Below are positions 1 to 9,093 of a stretch of DNA of 64,000 bases, one piece after another. Source of the DNA: Desulfobacula sp. (GTDB lineage: Bacteria > Desulfobacterota > Desulfobacteria > Desulfobacterales > Desulfobacteraceae); assembly GCF_030611305.1 (NCBI RefSeq), contig NZ_JAUWQB010000001.1, positions 1 to 64,000 on the forward strand. The letters are read 5' to 3'. The notes under the pieces were generated by a model. That model saw only the letters and a program-made list of their open reading frames with translations, was not told the origin of the DNA and searched no databases. The first letter of the stretch is position 1. Every line of letters begins with the position of its first letter. Both the position numbers and the translations under genes were made by a program.

Positions 1-8
1 TTAAAAAT

Positions 9-75
9 CGACTCATTCGTTACTCCTTGATCATTAAGTTGTGGGGACAACTCGATCATAGAGTAACATGAGTCG
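9..75. repeat. Long imperfect hairpin (inverted repeat), non-coding
   Basis: CGACTCAT(9-16)/ATGAGTCG(68-75), GTTACTC(19-25)/GAGTAAC(61-67), TGATC(28-32)/GATCA(54-58), AGTTGT(37-42)/ACAACT(47-52), loop GGGG. Confidence 0.7.
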
Positions 76-103
76 TACAGATGGCAAAGCCTCTGCACTC
101 TGA

Positions 104-128
104 CCTGGCCCTGAGGGCCAGGGTTTTC
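104..128 (+). terminator. Terminator-like hairpin
   Basis: CCTGGCCC-TGA-GGGCCAGG perfect 8-bp stem followed by GTTTTC. Confidence 0.55.
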
Positions 129-220
129 ACATTAGACTAAAGAATATTTTATAAAAATTTTTTTCGAAATCACAACAACCAGGCAAATTTAGCAAAATTG
201 ATGATTTTAATTGAAAGGGT

Positions 221-236
221 TGGCATCAAGTATGCA
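221..236 (+). promoter_or_regulatory. Candidate sigma54 (-24/-12) promoter
   Basis: TGGCAT-CAAGT-ATGCA, with correct GG-to-GC spacing; no ORF directly downstream, but a terminator at ~310-352. Confidence 0.5.
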
Positions 237-246
237 ATAGTGTTTT

Positions 247-355
247 TCAGTTATCAGATAAAGTATGCATTTACTTACCTCCAGAATCTGAATAACCACC
301 TCACCGTCATCCGGGGCAGCTTAAATACCGCCAGTAGCTGCCCCGGATTTTTTTG
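247..355 (+). ncRNA. Candidate sigma54-dependent small RNA
   Basis: Lies between a sigma54-like promoter and a strong intrinsic terminator; contains ACCTCC (277-282), resembling an anti-Shine-Dalgarno seed; the overlapping 70-aa ORF looks spurious. Confidence 0.35.
310..352 (+). terminator. Rho-independent terminator
   Basis: CCGGGGCAGCT...AGCTGCCCCGG followed by ATTTTTTT. Confidence 0.85.
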
Positions 356-568
356 CAAAAACTCGATTAATCATATTGTAAATCTATTAATTGCCATTAC
401 ATATAATTAACAAATAGTTAATGTTATCCATACACTTTTTTATATTGTTATTGGTTTTAAAATCTATTTTGTTCTATAAAATTAAATGGTTACGAACTGC
501 TTTTTTATATTTACTATAATGGCACAGTGGGAAAGAATTTTTGAAAAAAAGAAAGATTCCCTTATGGG

Positions 569-1972
569 TTAAGGCTGAAGTGGTATATCCCACTTTTTCA
601 TGTATTTCCAGATAGATGCCCGGCTCAATCTCACACGTCTGGCCACTTCAGCCTTATTCCATTTACTGTCATGGAGAAGTTCAATCAATTTTTTCCTGGT
701 CAAAGGAGAAATATGTTGACTTGGTTTTTTATTATCAAAAGCGCTTTTTTGTGCAACAGGCTTTGAAATTATAGTTGGTTCCCTGATTTCAATGGGAAGG
801 TCTGCCAGGTCAATTTGCCTGTTGGAACATAAAACAAAAGCATGTTCGATGGCATTGGCCAGCTCTCTTATATTACCCGGCCATGCATAATCCATAAACG
901 CTTTTAAAGCTGTTTTTGCAATTCCTTTTACTTTAGCCGGTTTTTTATTGTTTGTTTTAATGAAGTGGTTGACAAGAAGAGGGATGTCTTCTTTCCTGTT
1001 TCTCAAGGGTGGCAGATAAATGGGAAAGACTTTAAGCCGGTAATAAAGATCCTCTCTAAAGTGTCCGGCATCTACCCGGGATTTAAGATCTTTGTTTGTG
1101 GCAGTGATGATGCGGATATCAATTTTGCGTTTTCTGGATTCACCCACCCGTTCTATCTCTTTCTGCTGCAGCACCCGAAGCAGCTTTACCTGTATATAAG
1201 GGGTTATTTCGCCTATTTCGTCTAAAAAGATAGTACCGCCGTCTGCCTGTTCAAATCGCCCGATACGGTCCTGGATGGCACCGGTAAAGGCACCCCTTAC
1301 ATGACCGAAAAGCTCACTTTCAAGCAGTGATTCCGAAAGGGCACTGCAATTTATGGTTATCAAGGGCTTATCTCTTCGTTCTCCGATGGAATGAATCGCA
1401 CCTGCAACAAGCTCTTTTCCGGTTCCGCTTTCTCCCAGAATGAGTATGGTTGCATCACTTGCTGCCGAGGCTTTGATAAAGGTAAATACGTTTTGCATGA
1501 CCTGACTTTTTGCAATAATACCTCCCAGACGATTTAATTCTCCAAGACGGCGAGTGGCTTCTTCCATTTTTACCCGGGCATTTCTCAGTTCTGTTAAATC
1601 TGTAACCACTTCAACAATTCCAATGATTTTATTTTGCTTGTTTTTTATCACCCTGGCATTCTTAGTTACAGAGAGGGCGTGTCCTTCTTTATGGCTCAAT
1701 AAACATTCTGTGGGTTCCACCTTTCCGTGTTTTAAAATACCACAATCCTTTATGTCTGTTGGGCAATCTTTATCAAAACACTGATTGAAGTTCAGAATTT
1801 TACAGGTCTGTCCCTTTATTTCGTTGGCTGAATAACCGGTTATTTTTTCCATGGCCGGATTCCAGGCAATGATCGTTCCGTGGGTATCAAGCACAAAAAT
1901 ACCGTCACCAATGGATTCAAGCAGTAATTTGACAAACTCATTGTTTTGTATTTCAAATTCTATGTCTTTCAT
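569..1972 (-). CDS. Sigma54-dependent Fis-family transcriptional activator with N-terminal Cys-containing PAS domain
   Basis: PAS motif; GESGTGKE Walker A; GAFTGA loop; Fis-type C-terminal HTH. Start placed at MKDIEFEIQ (ORF track begins at 2017). Confidence 0.93.
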   Translation of the reverse strand: MKDIEFEIQNNEFVKLLLESIGDGIFVLDTHGTIIAWNPAMEKITGYSANEIKGQTCKILNFNQCFDKDCPTDIKDCGILKHGKVEPTECLLSHKEGHALSVTKNARVIKNKQNKIIGIVEVVTDLTELRNARVKMEEATRRLGELNRLGGIIAKSQVMQNVFTFIKASAASDATILILGESGTGKELVAGAIHSIGERRDKPLITINCSALSESLLESELFGHVRGAFTGAIQDRIGRFEQADGGTIFLDEIGEITPYIQVKLLRVLQQKEIERVGESRKRKIDIRIITATNKDLKSRVDAGHFREDLYYRLKVFPIYLPPLRNRKEDIPLLVNHFIKTNNKKPAKVKGIAKTALKAFMDYAWPGNIRELANAIEHAFVLCSNRQIDLADLPIEIREPTIISKPVAQKSAFDNKKPSQHISPLTRKKLIELLHDSKWNKAEVARRVRLSRASIWKYMKKWDIPLQP

Positions 1973-1997
1973 AAAGGAATCCTTTTTATTCGGTCTC

Positions 1998-2015
1998 GGC
2001 GCCACTAGTGGCGCC
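1998..2015. promoter_or_regulatory. Perfect 18-bp palindrome upstream of regulator (candidate operator/UAS)
   Basis: GGCGCCACTAGTGGCGCC is its own reverse complement. Confidence 0.55.
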
Positions 2016-2031
2016 ACTTTGTCTGGGTGTC

Positions 2032-2061
2032 ATCATAAGTAACGGGGCAGCCATTTGTCAA
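2032..2061 (-). promoter_or_regulatory. Candidate sigma70 promoter of the regulator
   Basis: Minus strand TTGACA-N18-TATGAT. Confidence 0.45.
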
Positions 2062-2157
2062 TACGTAATATTTTTGTGAAAAACACTGGTTAAATATAAG
2101 TTTTTTTATCTGTAATTATAAATGGTTATAAATTTGGAAACGATTTTACCCAATGCC

Positions 2158-2173
2158 TGGCATAGTTGTTGAA
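2158..2173 (+). promoter_or_regulatory. Weak candidate sigma54 promoter of the 2252-5029 cluster
   Basis: TGGCAT-AGTTG-TTGAA; -24 element good, -12 GC degenerate (GA). Confidence 0.35.
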
Positions 2174-2251
2174 ATAATAGTTTTTAACTCAGTTTTAGAA
2201 TGCGCATTCGCTGGGAAAGCAAAAATAATAAAAAAATTAATAAAAAGGAGA

Positions 2252-2572
2252 ATGACAATGAGTAAACTTAATAAATATATGATGGTTCATAACAGCCCTG
2301 GAATTAATTGTGACGAAATTCAGGCCAATTGGAGAAAACTGGCTGAAGTTGAAGCCGGCACATGGATAAGAACATATTTCAATGAAGAAAAAGGGGTTCG
2401 TTATTGTATCTGGATGGCACAAAGTGAAGAAGATTTAAAAAATATTTTTACAGAAATCGGCATCAGCTGGGATTCCATTATACAGGTTGAAGAGACTGTT
2501 CCCGATCTTTGGGGCGAAAAGTGGAATGAGCACCTTGAGAAAGACGCCGTGGCTGATACCCTTGGTAACTGA
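2252..2572 (+). CDS. DUF4242-like small protein
   Basis: RBS AAAGGAG before ATG; sequence resembles the DUF4242/nickel-binding-like family. Confidence 0.6.
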   Translation: MTMSKLNKYMMVHNSPGINCDEIQANWRKLAEVEAGTWIRTYFNEEKGVRYCIWMAQSEEDLKNIFTEIGISWDSIIQVEETVPDLWGEKWNEHLEKDAVADTLGN

Positions 2573-2585
2573 TGTTGAATATATG

Positions 2586-2623
2586 AAGTGTGGGCAGCAA
2601 TTATTTGTGCCCGCACTTTAACC
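2586..2623 (+). terminator. Intercistronic hairpin
   Basis: AGTGTGGGCA...TGCCCGCACTTT inverted repeat between the DUF4242-like gene and the next ORF. Confidence 0.5.
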
Positions 2624-2671
2624 CATCGATTTTTAAGACAAACCATCGTGCAAAAATAAGGAGACCGGCTT

Positions 2672-2935
2672 ATGTATGCTTTAATTTATGATGATCATAA
2701 CCTGGACCAATCTCAAAAAAAAGTTATCTCAGCTCATGGAACCAGGGATGAATCAGACAAGGCTCTGATACAAAGACAAAACGAACTTGGAAGAAAAGTC
2801 TATGAGTGTAATACTCGCATTGTCTGGACAGATAAAGCTGTGGCTGCTAATGATGTGCTTGAAACAGGCGAATTTGTAACCTGGCATCCCTATGAAGATA
2901 TCCCTGAAGGTGAATTAAACAGTGATTCGGATTAA
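2672..2935 (+). CDS. Conserved-looking 87-aa hypothetical protein
   Basis: AGGAGA RBS upstream; collinear in cluster. Confidence 0.65.
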   Translation: MYALIYDDHNLDQSQKKVISAHGTRDESDKALIQRQNELGRKVYECNTRIVWTDKAVAANDVLETGEFVTWHPYEDIPEGELNSDSD

Positions 2936-2957
2936 TTATGTTATTTAGGAGGTTATC

Positions 2958-3620
2958 GTGGGAGAACAATCATTTAGTGATACTGCAATAGTGGCCTGTG
3001 GAACCATGAGCCCTGAAATGAACCATCTTGTAAAAGAAGGATTTCTTGATACCCGGCATATTTTTTATACAACACCCGGGCTTCACCAGGATATTCCTGA
3101 ACTTGAAACTCAGCTCATAAAATTTATAGAGAAAGCCAAGGCCGTTGCCACTGGTGTGATTGTTGTCTATGGCGGCAAGTATTGCTATGTCAATCCGGAC
3201 AATCCAACCCGGTTAATGCAGACAATTATCGAGGAACAAGGGTTGAAAGTTGTCAGAATTGAGGCCACACACTGCATGGGAATGCTTGCCAGTGATGATG
3301 AGATGAAACAGATAACAAATGAAGTTGCCGGCGGCGAACCGGTCTGGTTTATGACACCGGGCTGGGTTAAATATCGAAAACAGGTGTTCAATGGGTGGGA
3401 TAAAGCCATAGCCAATGAAAATTTTCCGAGACATACAGGGGGTGCTGTTGTTCTTGATGGTATTGGATACCTGGATCAATATATGGATGAAGACCCGGAG
3501 GGATTTCTTGAATATTGTGACTGGATGGGGATTCCCATGCAACCCTATCCCATAACCCTGGACCGGTTTAAGGGTCTGCTTATGGATCAATTGAAAGTAT
3601 TGAAAAATAAAACAATATAA
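2958..3620 (+). CDS. DUF1638 domain protein
   Basis: Motifs ACGTMSPEM, VVYGGKYC, THCMGMLAS, TPGWVKYR typical of DUF1638. Confidence 0.8.
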   Translation: MGEQSFSDTAIVACGTMSPEMNHLVKEGFLDTRHIFYTTPGLHQDIPELETQLIKFIEKAKAVATGVIVVYGGKYCYVNPDNPTRLMQTIIEEQGLKVVRIEATHCMGMLASDDEMKQITNEVAGGEPVWFMTPGWVKYRKQVFNGWDKAIANENFPRHTGGAVVLDGIGYLDQYMDEDPEGFLEYCDWMGIPMQPYPITLDRFKGLLMDQLKVLKNKTI

Positions 3621-3688
3621 TTTACCATGCCATTGCATGTACGCCTAATTCTATTTAAAACAGGTATACAAATAAAAACGGAGATCGT

Positions 3689-5029
3689 ATGAAATTTGTG
3701 ATTATCGGTGGTGATGCCGCAGGCATGAGTGCCGCAAGCAGGGCAAAAAGAAAAAATCCGGATATTGATATTATTGTGTTAGAGCAGACCCATGATGTTT
3801 CTTACAGTGCCTGTGGTATGCCCTATAACATTGCTGACCCCCAAAGGGATATGGAAAGGCTTGTTGTAAGAAAGGCTGAAGTGTTTATTGAAAAAAACAA
3901 GATAAATCTTCTGACGGGCCATAGAGTTACGGCCATAGACCATGCAGCCAAAAAAGTATCTGGAATCACGATTGAAGGAGAGCAGTTCAGTTTTGATTAT
4001 GATAAGCTGTTTATTGCAACGGGTGCCTCTCCAGTGATTCCCGACCTGCCGGGATTTGATTTGCCCCAGGTGATGTCCTTAAAAAGCCTTGAGCAGGGCA
4101 AACAGATAAAAGATTATATCCAGCAGAACAGGATCAAAAAAGCGGTAATTATCGGGATGGGATATATAGCGCTTGAAATGTGTGAAGCCTTTGAGAAAAG
4201 AGGTGTAAAAGTGAGTATGGTTAAGCCGGGACCGGTTTTTTTACCCTGGCTGTCCCCCGGCCTCGCAGATGTCATTTACGAGGAGCTGATTCATAAGGGT
4301 GTTGATATCTATTCAGGGCATGCCATTCAGAAAATTGAACCCCTGGGTAATGGTGTTCGGGTTGTATGTACAAATTTGACTTTAGATGCAGATATGGTCC
4401 TTGTGGCAATGGGGGTAAAACCCTGTAGTGGAATGGCAGAAGAAGCCGGTCTTGACCTGGGAATTTCAGATTCCATAGCTGTGGACAGGTATTTAAAAAC
4501 ATCAGATAAAGATATTTATGCGGCAGGAGACTGTGCTGATGCCTATCATATAGTGACGGATCAAAAATGCTGGATTCCTCTGGCATTAATAGCTAACAGG
4601 GCAGGGTGGGCCGTTGCCGATAATGTTACCGGGACTCACACGCGCCTTCAAGGTATTGCCGGGACATCTGTCTTTAAAGTTTTTTCCCTTGAGGTTGCCA
4701 GATCCGGTTTAAATTTTAAAGAGGCGATAGACGCAGGATTTGATCCTGTAGAAAACAGCGTTAAAACAAGATCCCGGGCTCATGGACACCCGGGATCAAC
4801 ACCGATTCATATCAATATGGTTGCAGACAAAAAGACCGGCCGCCTGCTGGGGGCTCAGATGGTGGGAAAAGAAGGAGTCGCCCACAGGATTAATGCTGTT
4901 GCTGTTGCTTTGCACAATAAAATGACGGTTGAGGATTTTTCTCAGACAGATCTGGCCTATGCACCACCTTTTGGACCGGTTTGGGATCCTTTGTTAACTG
5001 CCGCTAACCAGTTGGTAAAGAAAATATAG
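3689..5029 (+). CDS. FAD-dependent pyridine nucleotide-disulfide oxidoreductase, CoA-disulfide reductase/NADH oxidase family
   Basis: GGDAAGMSAASRAKR FAD motif, YSACGMPY active Cys, GMGYIALEMCEAF NAD motif. Confidence 0.88.
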   Translation: MKFVIIGGDAAGMSAASRAKRKNPDIDIIVLEQTHDVSYSACGMPYNIADPQRDMERLVVRKAEVFIEKNKINLLTGHRVTAIDHAAKKVSGITIEGEQFSFDYDKLFIATGASPVIPDLPGFDLPQVMSLKSLEQGKQIKDYIQQNRIKKAVIIGMGYIALEMCEAFEKRGVKVSMVKPGPVFLPWLSPGLADVIYEELIHKGVDIYSGHAIQKIEPLGNGVRVVCTNLTLDADMVLVAMGVKPCSGMAEEAGLDLGISDSIAVDRYLKTSDKDIYAAGDCADAYHIVTDQKCWIPLALIANRAGWAVADNVTGTHTRLQGIAGTSVFKVFSLEVARSGLNFKEAIDAGFDPVENSVKTRSRAHGHPGSTPIHINMVADKKTGRLLGAQMVGKEGVAHRINAVAVALHNKMTVEDFSQTDLAYAPPFGPVWDPLLTAANQLVKKI

Positions 5030-5054
5030 TTTTTTACCTCCAAAAAAATTGGGG

Positions 5055-6053
5055 TTATCCAAATGCCCTGTGGCACTGATCTGCCCATGCAAATAACTCA
5101 GGTGTGCCGCCCGTATGCCAGAACAACACTGTTTGGTCGTTTGTGAAATAGCCTTTTTGAATAAGGTCTATAAAACCGCCCATGGCCCGGGCCGTGTACA
5201 CGGGTCCCAAAAGGATTCCTTCATGATGTGCGAGATCTTTGATAGCATTGAATTCCAAATCCCCGGGCATGGCATATCCCGCCCCCAGATAGTCACAGTT
5301 AAGAGAAAAATCCGATTCCGTCATCCGGATATCAGACCCGATTCTTTCAGCAGTGGCATTGGTAATTTGGGTCAGGACAGGCGGAAAAGGATCAGGGCCG
5401 GTCTTGATCTGGTCAATGCTGATTCCCAGGATTTCGCCGTTGAATCCGGTGATTTTTCCCCCCAGAGTCAATCCTGCCTGTGTGCCTCCAGAACTGGTTG
5501 CAAATACAATGGCATCTGGTATAAACCCCATATCATTCATCTGGTTGGCAAGTTCCAGCATGGCACTAACATAGCCTACAGATCCGGTGCTGTTTGAGCC
5601 ACCCACAGGAATCACATAGGGTTTCTTTCCGGCTGTTTCCAATTCGTCCGCCACCTGGAACAGTCTCTCATCCCTATCTTTTCTGTCGCAAAAATGAACC
5701 TTGGCCCCGAAAATTTTATCCAGCAAAAGATTTCCATTGGGGACTTCAGGTTCAGTGCCGTTTAACACCAGATGGCAGTCAAGACCGGCCTTTCTTGCAG
5801 CAGCAGCAGTCAAACGGCAATGATTGGACTGTATCCCGCCGGCAGTGACCAGAGTGTCTTTCTGCTGTTCTAATGCTTCTCCAATGAGAAATTCAAGTTT
5901 CCGGGTTTTATTTCCCCCCATGCCCAGGGAGGTAAGATCATCCCGCTTCATGTAGATAGCAGGCCCTTGATATTTTTTGGTAAGAAAGTCAAGATATTGA
6001 ATTGGAGTTGGAAATTCGGCCAGATGAAATCTGGGCAGGGTATCTAATTTCAT
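5055..6053 (-). CDS. PLP-dependent D-cysteine desulfhydrase/ACC deaminase family protein
   Basis: KRDDLTSLGMGGNKTRKLEFL PLP-lysine motif; GGIQSNHCR. Confidence 0.85.
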   Translation of the reverse strand: MKLDTLPRFHLAEFPTPIQYLDFLTKKYQGPAIYMKRDDLTSLGMGGNKTRKLEFLIGEALEQQKDTLVTAGGIQSNHCRLTAAAARKAGLDCHLVLNGTEPEVPNGNLLLDKIFGAKVHFCDRKDRDERLFQVADELETAGKKPYVIPVGGSNSTGSVGYVSAMLELANQMNDMGFIPDAIVFATSSGGTQAGLTLGGKITGFNGEILGISIDQIKTGPDPFPPVLTQITNATAERIGSDIRMTESDFSLNCDYLGAGYAMPGDLEFNAIKDLAHHEGILLGPVYTARAMGGFIDLIQKGYFTNDQTVLFWHTGGTPELFAWADQCHRAFG

Positions 6054-6071
6054 GGGAATTCCTATTTTATT

Positions 6072-6800
6072 TTAATGGGTCAGAATTTTACTGATAAATT
6101 CTGCAGCACGATCGGTTTTAGGATTGTCAAAAAAATCATCGGGAGTACCGGTTTCAACAATCTTGCCCTCATCCATGAACAATACTCTGTGGGCTACTTT
6201 TTTAGCAAACCCCATTTCATGGGTGACTACACACATGGTCATGCCTTCTGACACCAGGTTAACCATAACATCCAAAACCTCTCCGATCATTTCCGGATCA
6301 AGGGCAGAAGTAGGTTCGTCAAAAAGCATGATCTCAGGAGACATGGTAAGCCCCCTGGCAATGGCCACCCGCTGCTGCTGGCCACCGGACAGTTGGGCAG
6401 GGTAGGCAGAAGATTTTTCGGTCAGTCCAACTTGTTCCAGTTTTTCCAGGGCAATTTTTTCGGCCTCAGATTTGGCAAGTTTTTTTACGTTTACCGGTGC
6501 CAGCATAACGTTCTGTAATACAGTCATATGAGGATACAAATGGAATTGCTGGAACACAAATCCGATCTGAGCCCGCAGTTTGGTCAGGTTGGTATGTTTA
6601 TCATGCACAGGGGTATTGTTAACAATAATTTCGCCTTTTTGTATCTTTTCAAGTCGGTTGATGCATCTGATCAAGGTGGATTTGCCGGAACCGCTTGGGC
6701 CGCAGATAACCAGCACTTCGCCCTTTGATATTTTTAAGTCGATATTGTTCAACACATGGAGCTTGCCAAACCATTTGTTTACATTTTTAAATTCTATCAT
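6072..6800 (-). CDS. Polar amino-acid ABC transporter ATP-binding protein (GlnQ-like)
   Basis: [34 protein letters not shown]. Confidence 0.93.
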   Translation of the reverse strand: MIEFKNVNKWFGKLHVLNNIDLKISKGEVLVICGPSGSGKSTLIRCINRLEKIQKGEIIVNNTPVHDKHTNLTKLRAQIGFVFQQFHLYPHMTVLQNVMLAPVNVKKLAKSEAEKIALEKLEQVGLTEKSSAYPAQLSGGQQQRVAIARGLTMSPEIMLFDEPTSALDPEMIGEVLDVMVNLVSEGMTMCVVTHEMGFAKKVAHRVLFMDEGKIVETGTPDDFFDNPKTDRAAEFISKILTH

Positions 6801-6823
6801 GTTTTACTTGGGTCCTTTTTTTA

Positions 6824-7477
6824 TTAGATTGCCATTTTTCGTTCCAGGTAATTAGACAACAGGATCAGGGGATATGAGATTGAAAAATAGAGGGCTCCGA
6901 CCAGTGAAAATACCATAAGTCCTTCGGGAATTCTGACCACGGTCACCCATCCCACTCGAGTCAGCTCCATGACGCCGATTACCGACACAACGGAAGTGTC
7001 TTTAATCAACAGGACATACTGGCCTACAAGTGGCGGCAAAATTACTTTCATGGCCTGGGGCACGATGACAAGGCGAAGCTGCTGAATCATGGTAAGTCCG
7101 GATGAAGTTGCCGCCTCCCACTGGCCTTTGTGGATGGAATTAATTCCGCCGGCCACAATTTCGCATATAAAGGCTGAGCCCATGATGGCCATGGCCAGAA
7201 GGGCGGCAGGAAACGCATCCAATTGAAGTCCCCAATCCGGCAGGATAAAAAAGATGATAAAAATCTGGACCACAAAGGGTGTGCCTCTTACAAAGGCGAC
7301 ATAGACCCCGACAATGCGTTTTAGAATAATATTATTACTGGATCTGATAACACCCAGGACAAATCCAATTAAAGTACAGGTCACAAGGCTGATAAAAGCA
7401 ATCTTACTGGTCATCCACAGGCCTTTGAGGAAAAAGGGGTAAATCTCCACAAGTCGGCTGAAATAAAATCCCATCAT
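6824..7477 (-). CDS. Amino-acid ABC transporter permease (HisMQ family)
   Basis: EAATSSGLTMIQQLRLVIVPQA motif. Confidence 0.9.
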   Translation of the reverse strand: MMGFYFSRLVEIYPFFLKGLWMTSKIAFISLVTCTLIGFVLGVIRSSNNIILKRIVGVYVAFVRGTPFVVQIFIIFFILPDWGLQLDAFPAALLAMAIMGSAFICEIVAGGINSIHKGQWEAATSSGLTMIQQLRLVIVPQAMKVILPPLVGQYVLLIKDTSVVSVIGVMELTRVGWVTVVRIPEGLMVFSLVGALYFSISYPLILLSNYLERKMAI

Positions 7478-7478
7478 A

Positions 7479-8147
7479 TTAATACGCCTCCCTGAAGATC
7501 AGTTTTCGCTGGGACCAGTCTGCCAGGGCCTTGAGGCAAAAATAAATACACATATAGAAGAATGCCACAGTAAAAAATGCTTCTGCGGGCATAAAACGCT
7601 CGGATGTCATGGTCTGACCGCACCGGGTCAATTCCATGACTGATATCAGAGAGAGCAGGGCAGAATCCTTGACCAGGACAATGTTCTGACCCAGTAGCGG
7701 GGGAATGGTGACCCCCAGTGCCTGGGGAAGAATGATAAACCGCATTCTCTGAAAATAGTTAAGGCCCGAGGCCGTCCCAGCCTCAAGTTGACCATCATCC
7801 ACAGAGGTGATTCCTGCCCGGATGATTTCTGCAATATAAGCCCCTGAATTTAGCATCAATGCCAGGATTCCTGTCTGGAGTTCAGGGACTCTTAAGCCCA
7901 GGGTGGGAAGTCCGAAATAAAGAAAATAGATCTGGACCAGAAGGGGAGTGGACCGGATAATCTCAATATAGGCGATGGCAGGGTACTTAATGGCTTTGAC
8001 ACCTGAAATCCTGCATGCACAGGCAATGATTCCGGTTGCAAGGGCAAGGGCAATGGATACAACAGCAATGAAACATGTAGATCTCAACCCGGTTAAAAAC
8101 AAGGGCAGATACTCAAATATGATTCTGAAATTAAAATCAACCAGCAT
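7479..8147 (-). CDS. Amino-acid ABC transporter permease (HisMQ family)
   Basis: EAGTASGLNYFQRMRFIILPQA motif; start probably MLVDFNFRII (ORF track starts at 8201). Confidence 0.9.
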   Translation of the reverse strand: MLVDFNFRIIFEYLPLFLTGLRSTCFIAVVSIALALATGIIACACRISGVKAIKYPAIAYIEIIRSTPLLVQIYFLYFGLPTLGLRVPELQTGILALMLNSGAYIAEIIRAGITSVDDGQLEAGTASGLNYFQRMRFIILPQALGVTIPPLLGQNIVLVKDSALLSLISVMELTRCGQTMTSERFMPAEAFFTVAFFYMCIYFCLKALADWSQRKLIFREAY

Positions 8148-8242
8148 AGCGGCATCCGTTTTTTGGGGGTGTACGCCCCAAAAGGAAAGTTGCGGGCGCA
8201 CACCGGATTTGATTTTATTTACATCTTATGGATTCGATTCTG

Positions 8243-9043
8243 TTAATGATCTTTTTTCCACTCAATGCCTTCCATCCAATAGGCAATATTTTTATCATAG
8301 GCGCCATTGGAACGGATGGTTTCAAAATAGAGGTTGATCCACTGCCACAGGTTTACAGATTCATGAAGGACTGCAAAGGAAAGGGGGGCTTTACCTCCCA
8401 GACGTTTGTCCAAAAGGCGGATGGAGTTGGGTGGAAAATCCGGAAGTGCAGTGAGAACTGCCAGGTCATCATTGACACCTGCATCCACATGGCCTGCAAG
8501 CAGGGCCTGGATAATCATCCTGCCGCCGCCTTTATAAGATTTGATCTTGGCATTGGGCAGATATTGTTTTGCAATGGTTTCACCAGTGGATCCCAAAAGA
8601 ACTCCCACTGTGATATCTGGTTTATTCACATCTTCAAGGCTCTGATAGCCGGCACCTGTTTTAGTAAAAACACAGGTCTGAACAGACATCCAGGGATCTG
8701 CAAAGGAAATTTTAAGAGCGCGTTTAAGCGTTGGGGTCATGTCGGCTGCCAGGATATCGGCTTTTCCGGATAAAAGGGCAGGAATCAGACCGTCCCAGTC
8801 AAAATCGAGAATTTTAATCTTTACTCCCATGGCATCAGCCATTCCCCTGGTGAAGTCGACCATGGAACCGGTATGTTCTCCGTGTTTGTCAATAAAGGCA
8901 TAGGGTGCGGCTCCGGACTGCACTGCCACGCGGAGTTCTCCCCGTTTAACAATTTCGCTCAAAGTACTGGAAAAACTTATACCGGTTAAGAACAGTGTCA
9001 CCACAACGGCAAGTACAATTGAAACTAATTTTTTTTGAATCAT
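8243..9043 (-). CDS. Amino-acid ABC transporter substrate-binding protein
   Basis: Signal peptide; ELRVAVQSGAAPYAFID; SBP family 3-like. Confidence 0.9.
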   Translation of the reverse strand: MIQKKLVSIVLAVVVTLFLTGISFSSTLSEIVKRGELRVAVQSGAAPYAFIDKHGEHTGSMVDFTRGMADAMGVKIKILDFDWDGLIPALLSGKADILAADMTPTLKRALKISFADPWMSVQTCVFTKTGAGYQSLEDVNKPDITVGVLLGSTGETIAKQYLPNAKIKSYKGGGRMIIQALLAGHVDAGVNDDLAVLTALPDFPPNSIRLLDKRLGGKAPLSFAVLHESVNLWQWINLYFETIRSNGAYDKNIAYWMEGIEWKKDH

Positions 9044-9093
9044 GCTTTTCTCCTTTTTACGGGTTAGGGTTATTTGTTTTATTAATCCTCTTC

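Noticed and set aside
198-410. 70-aa ORF in the ORF track
   Set aside because: Overlaps a strong terminator, no RBS or recognisable domain; more likely non-coding.
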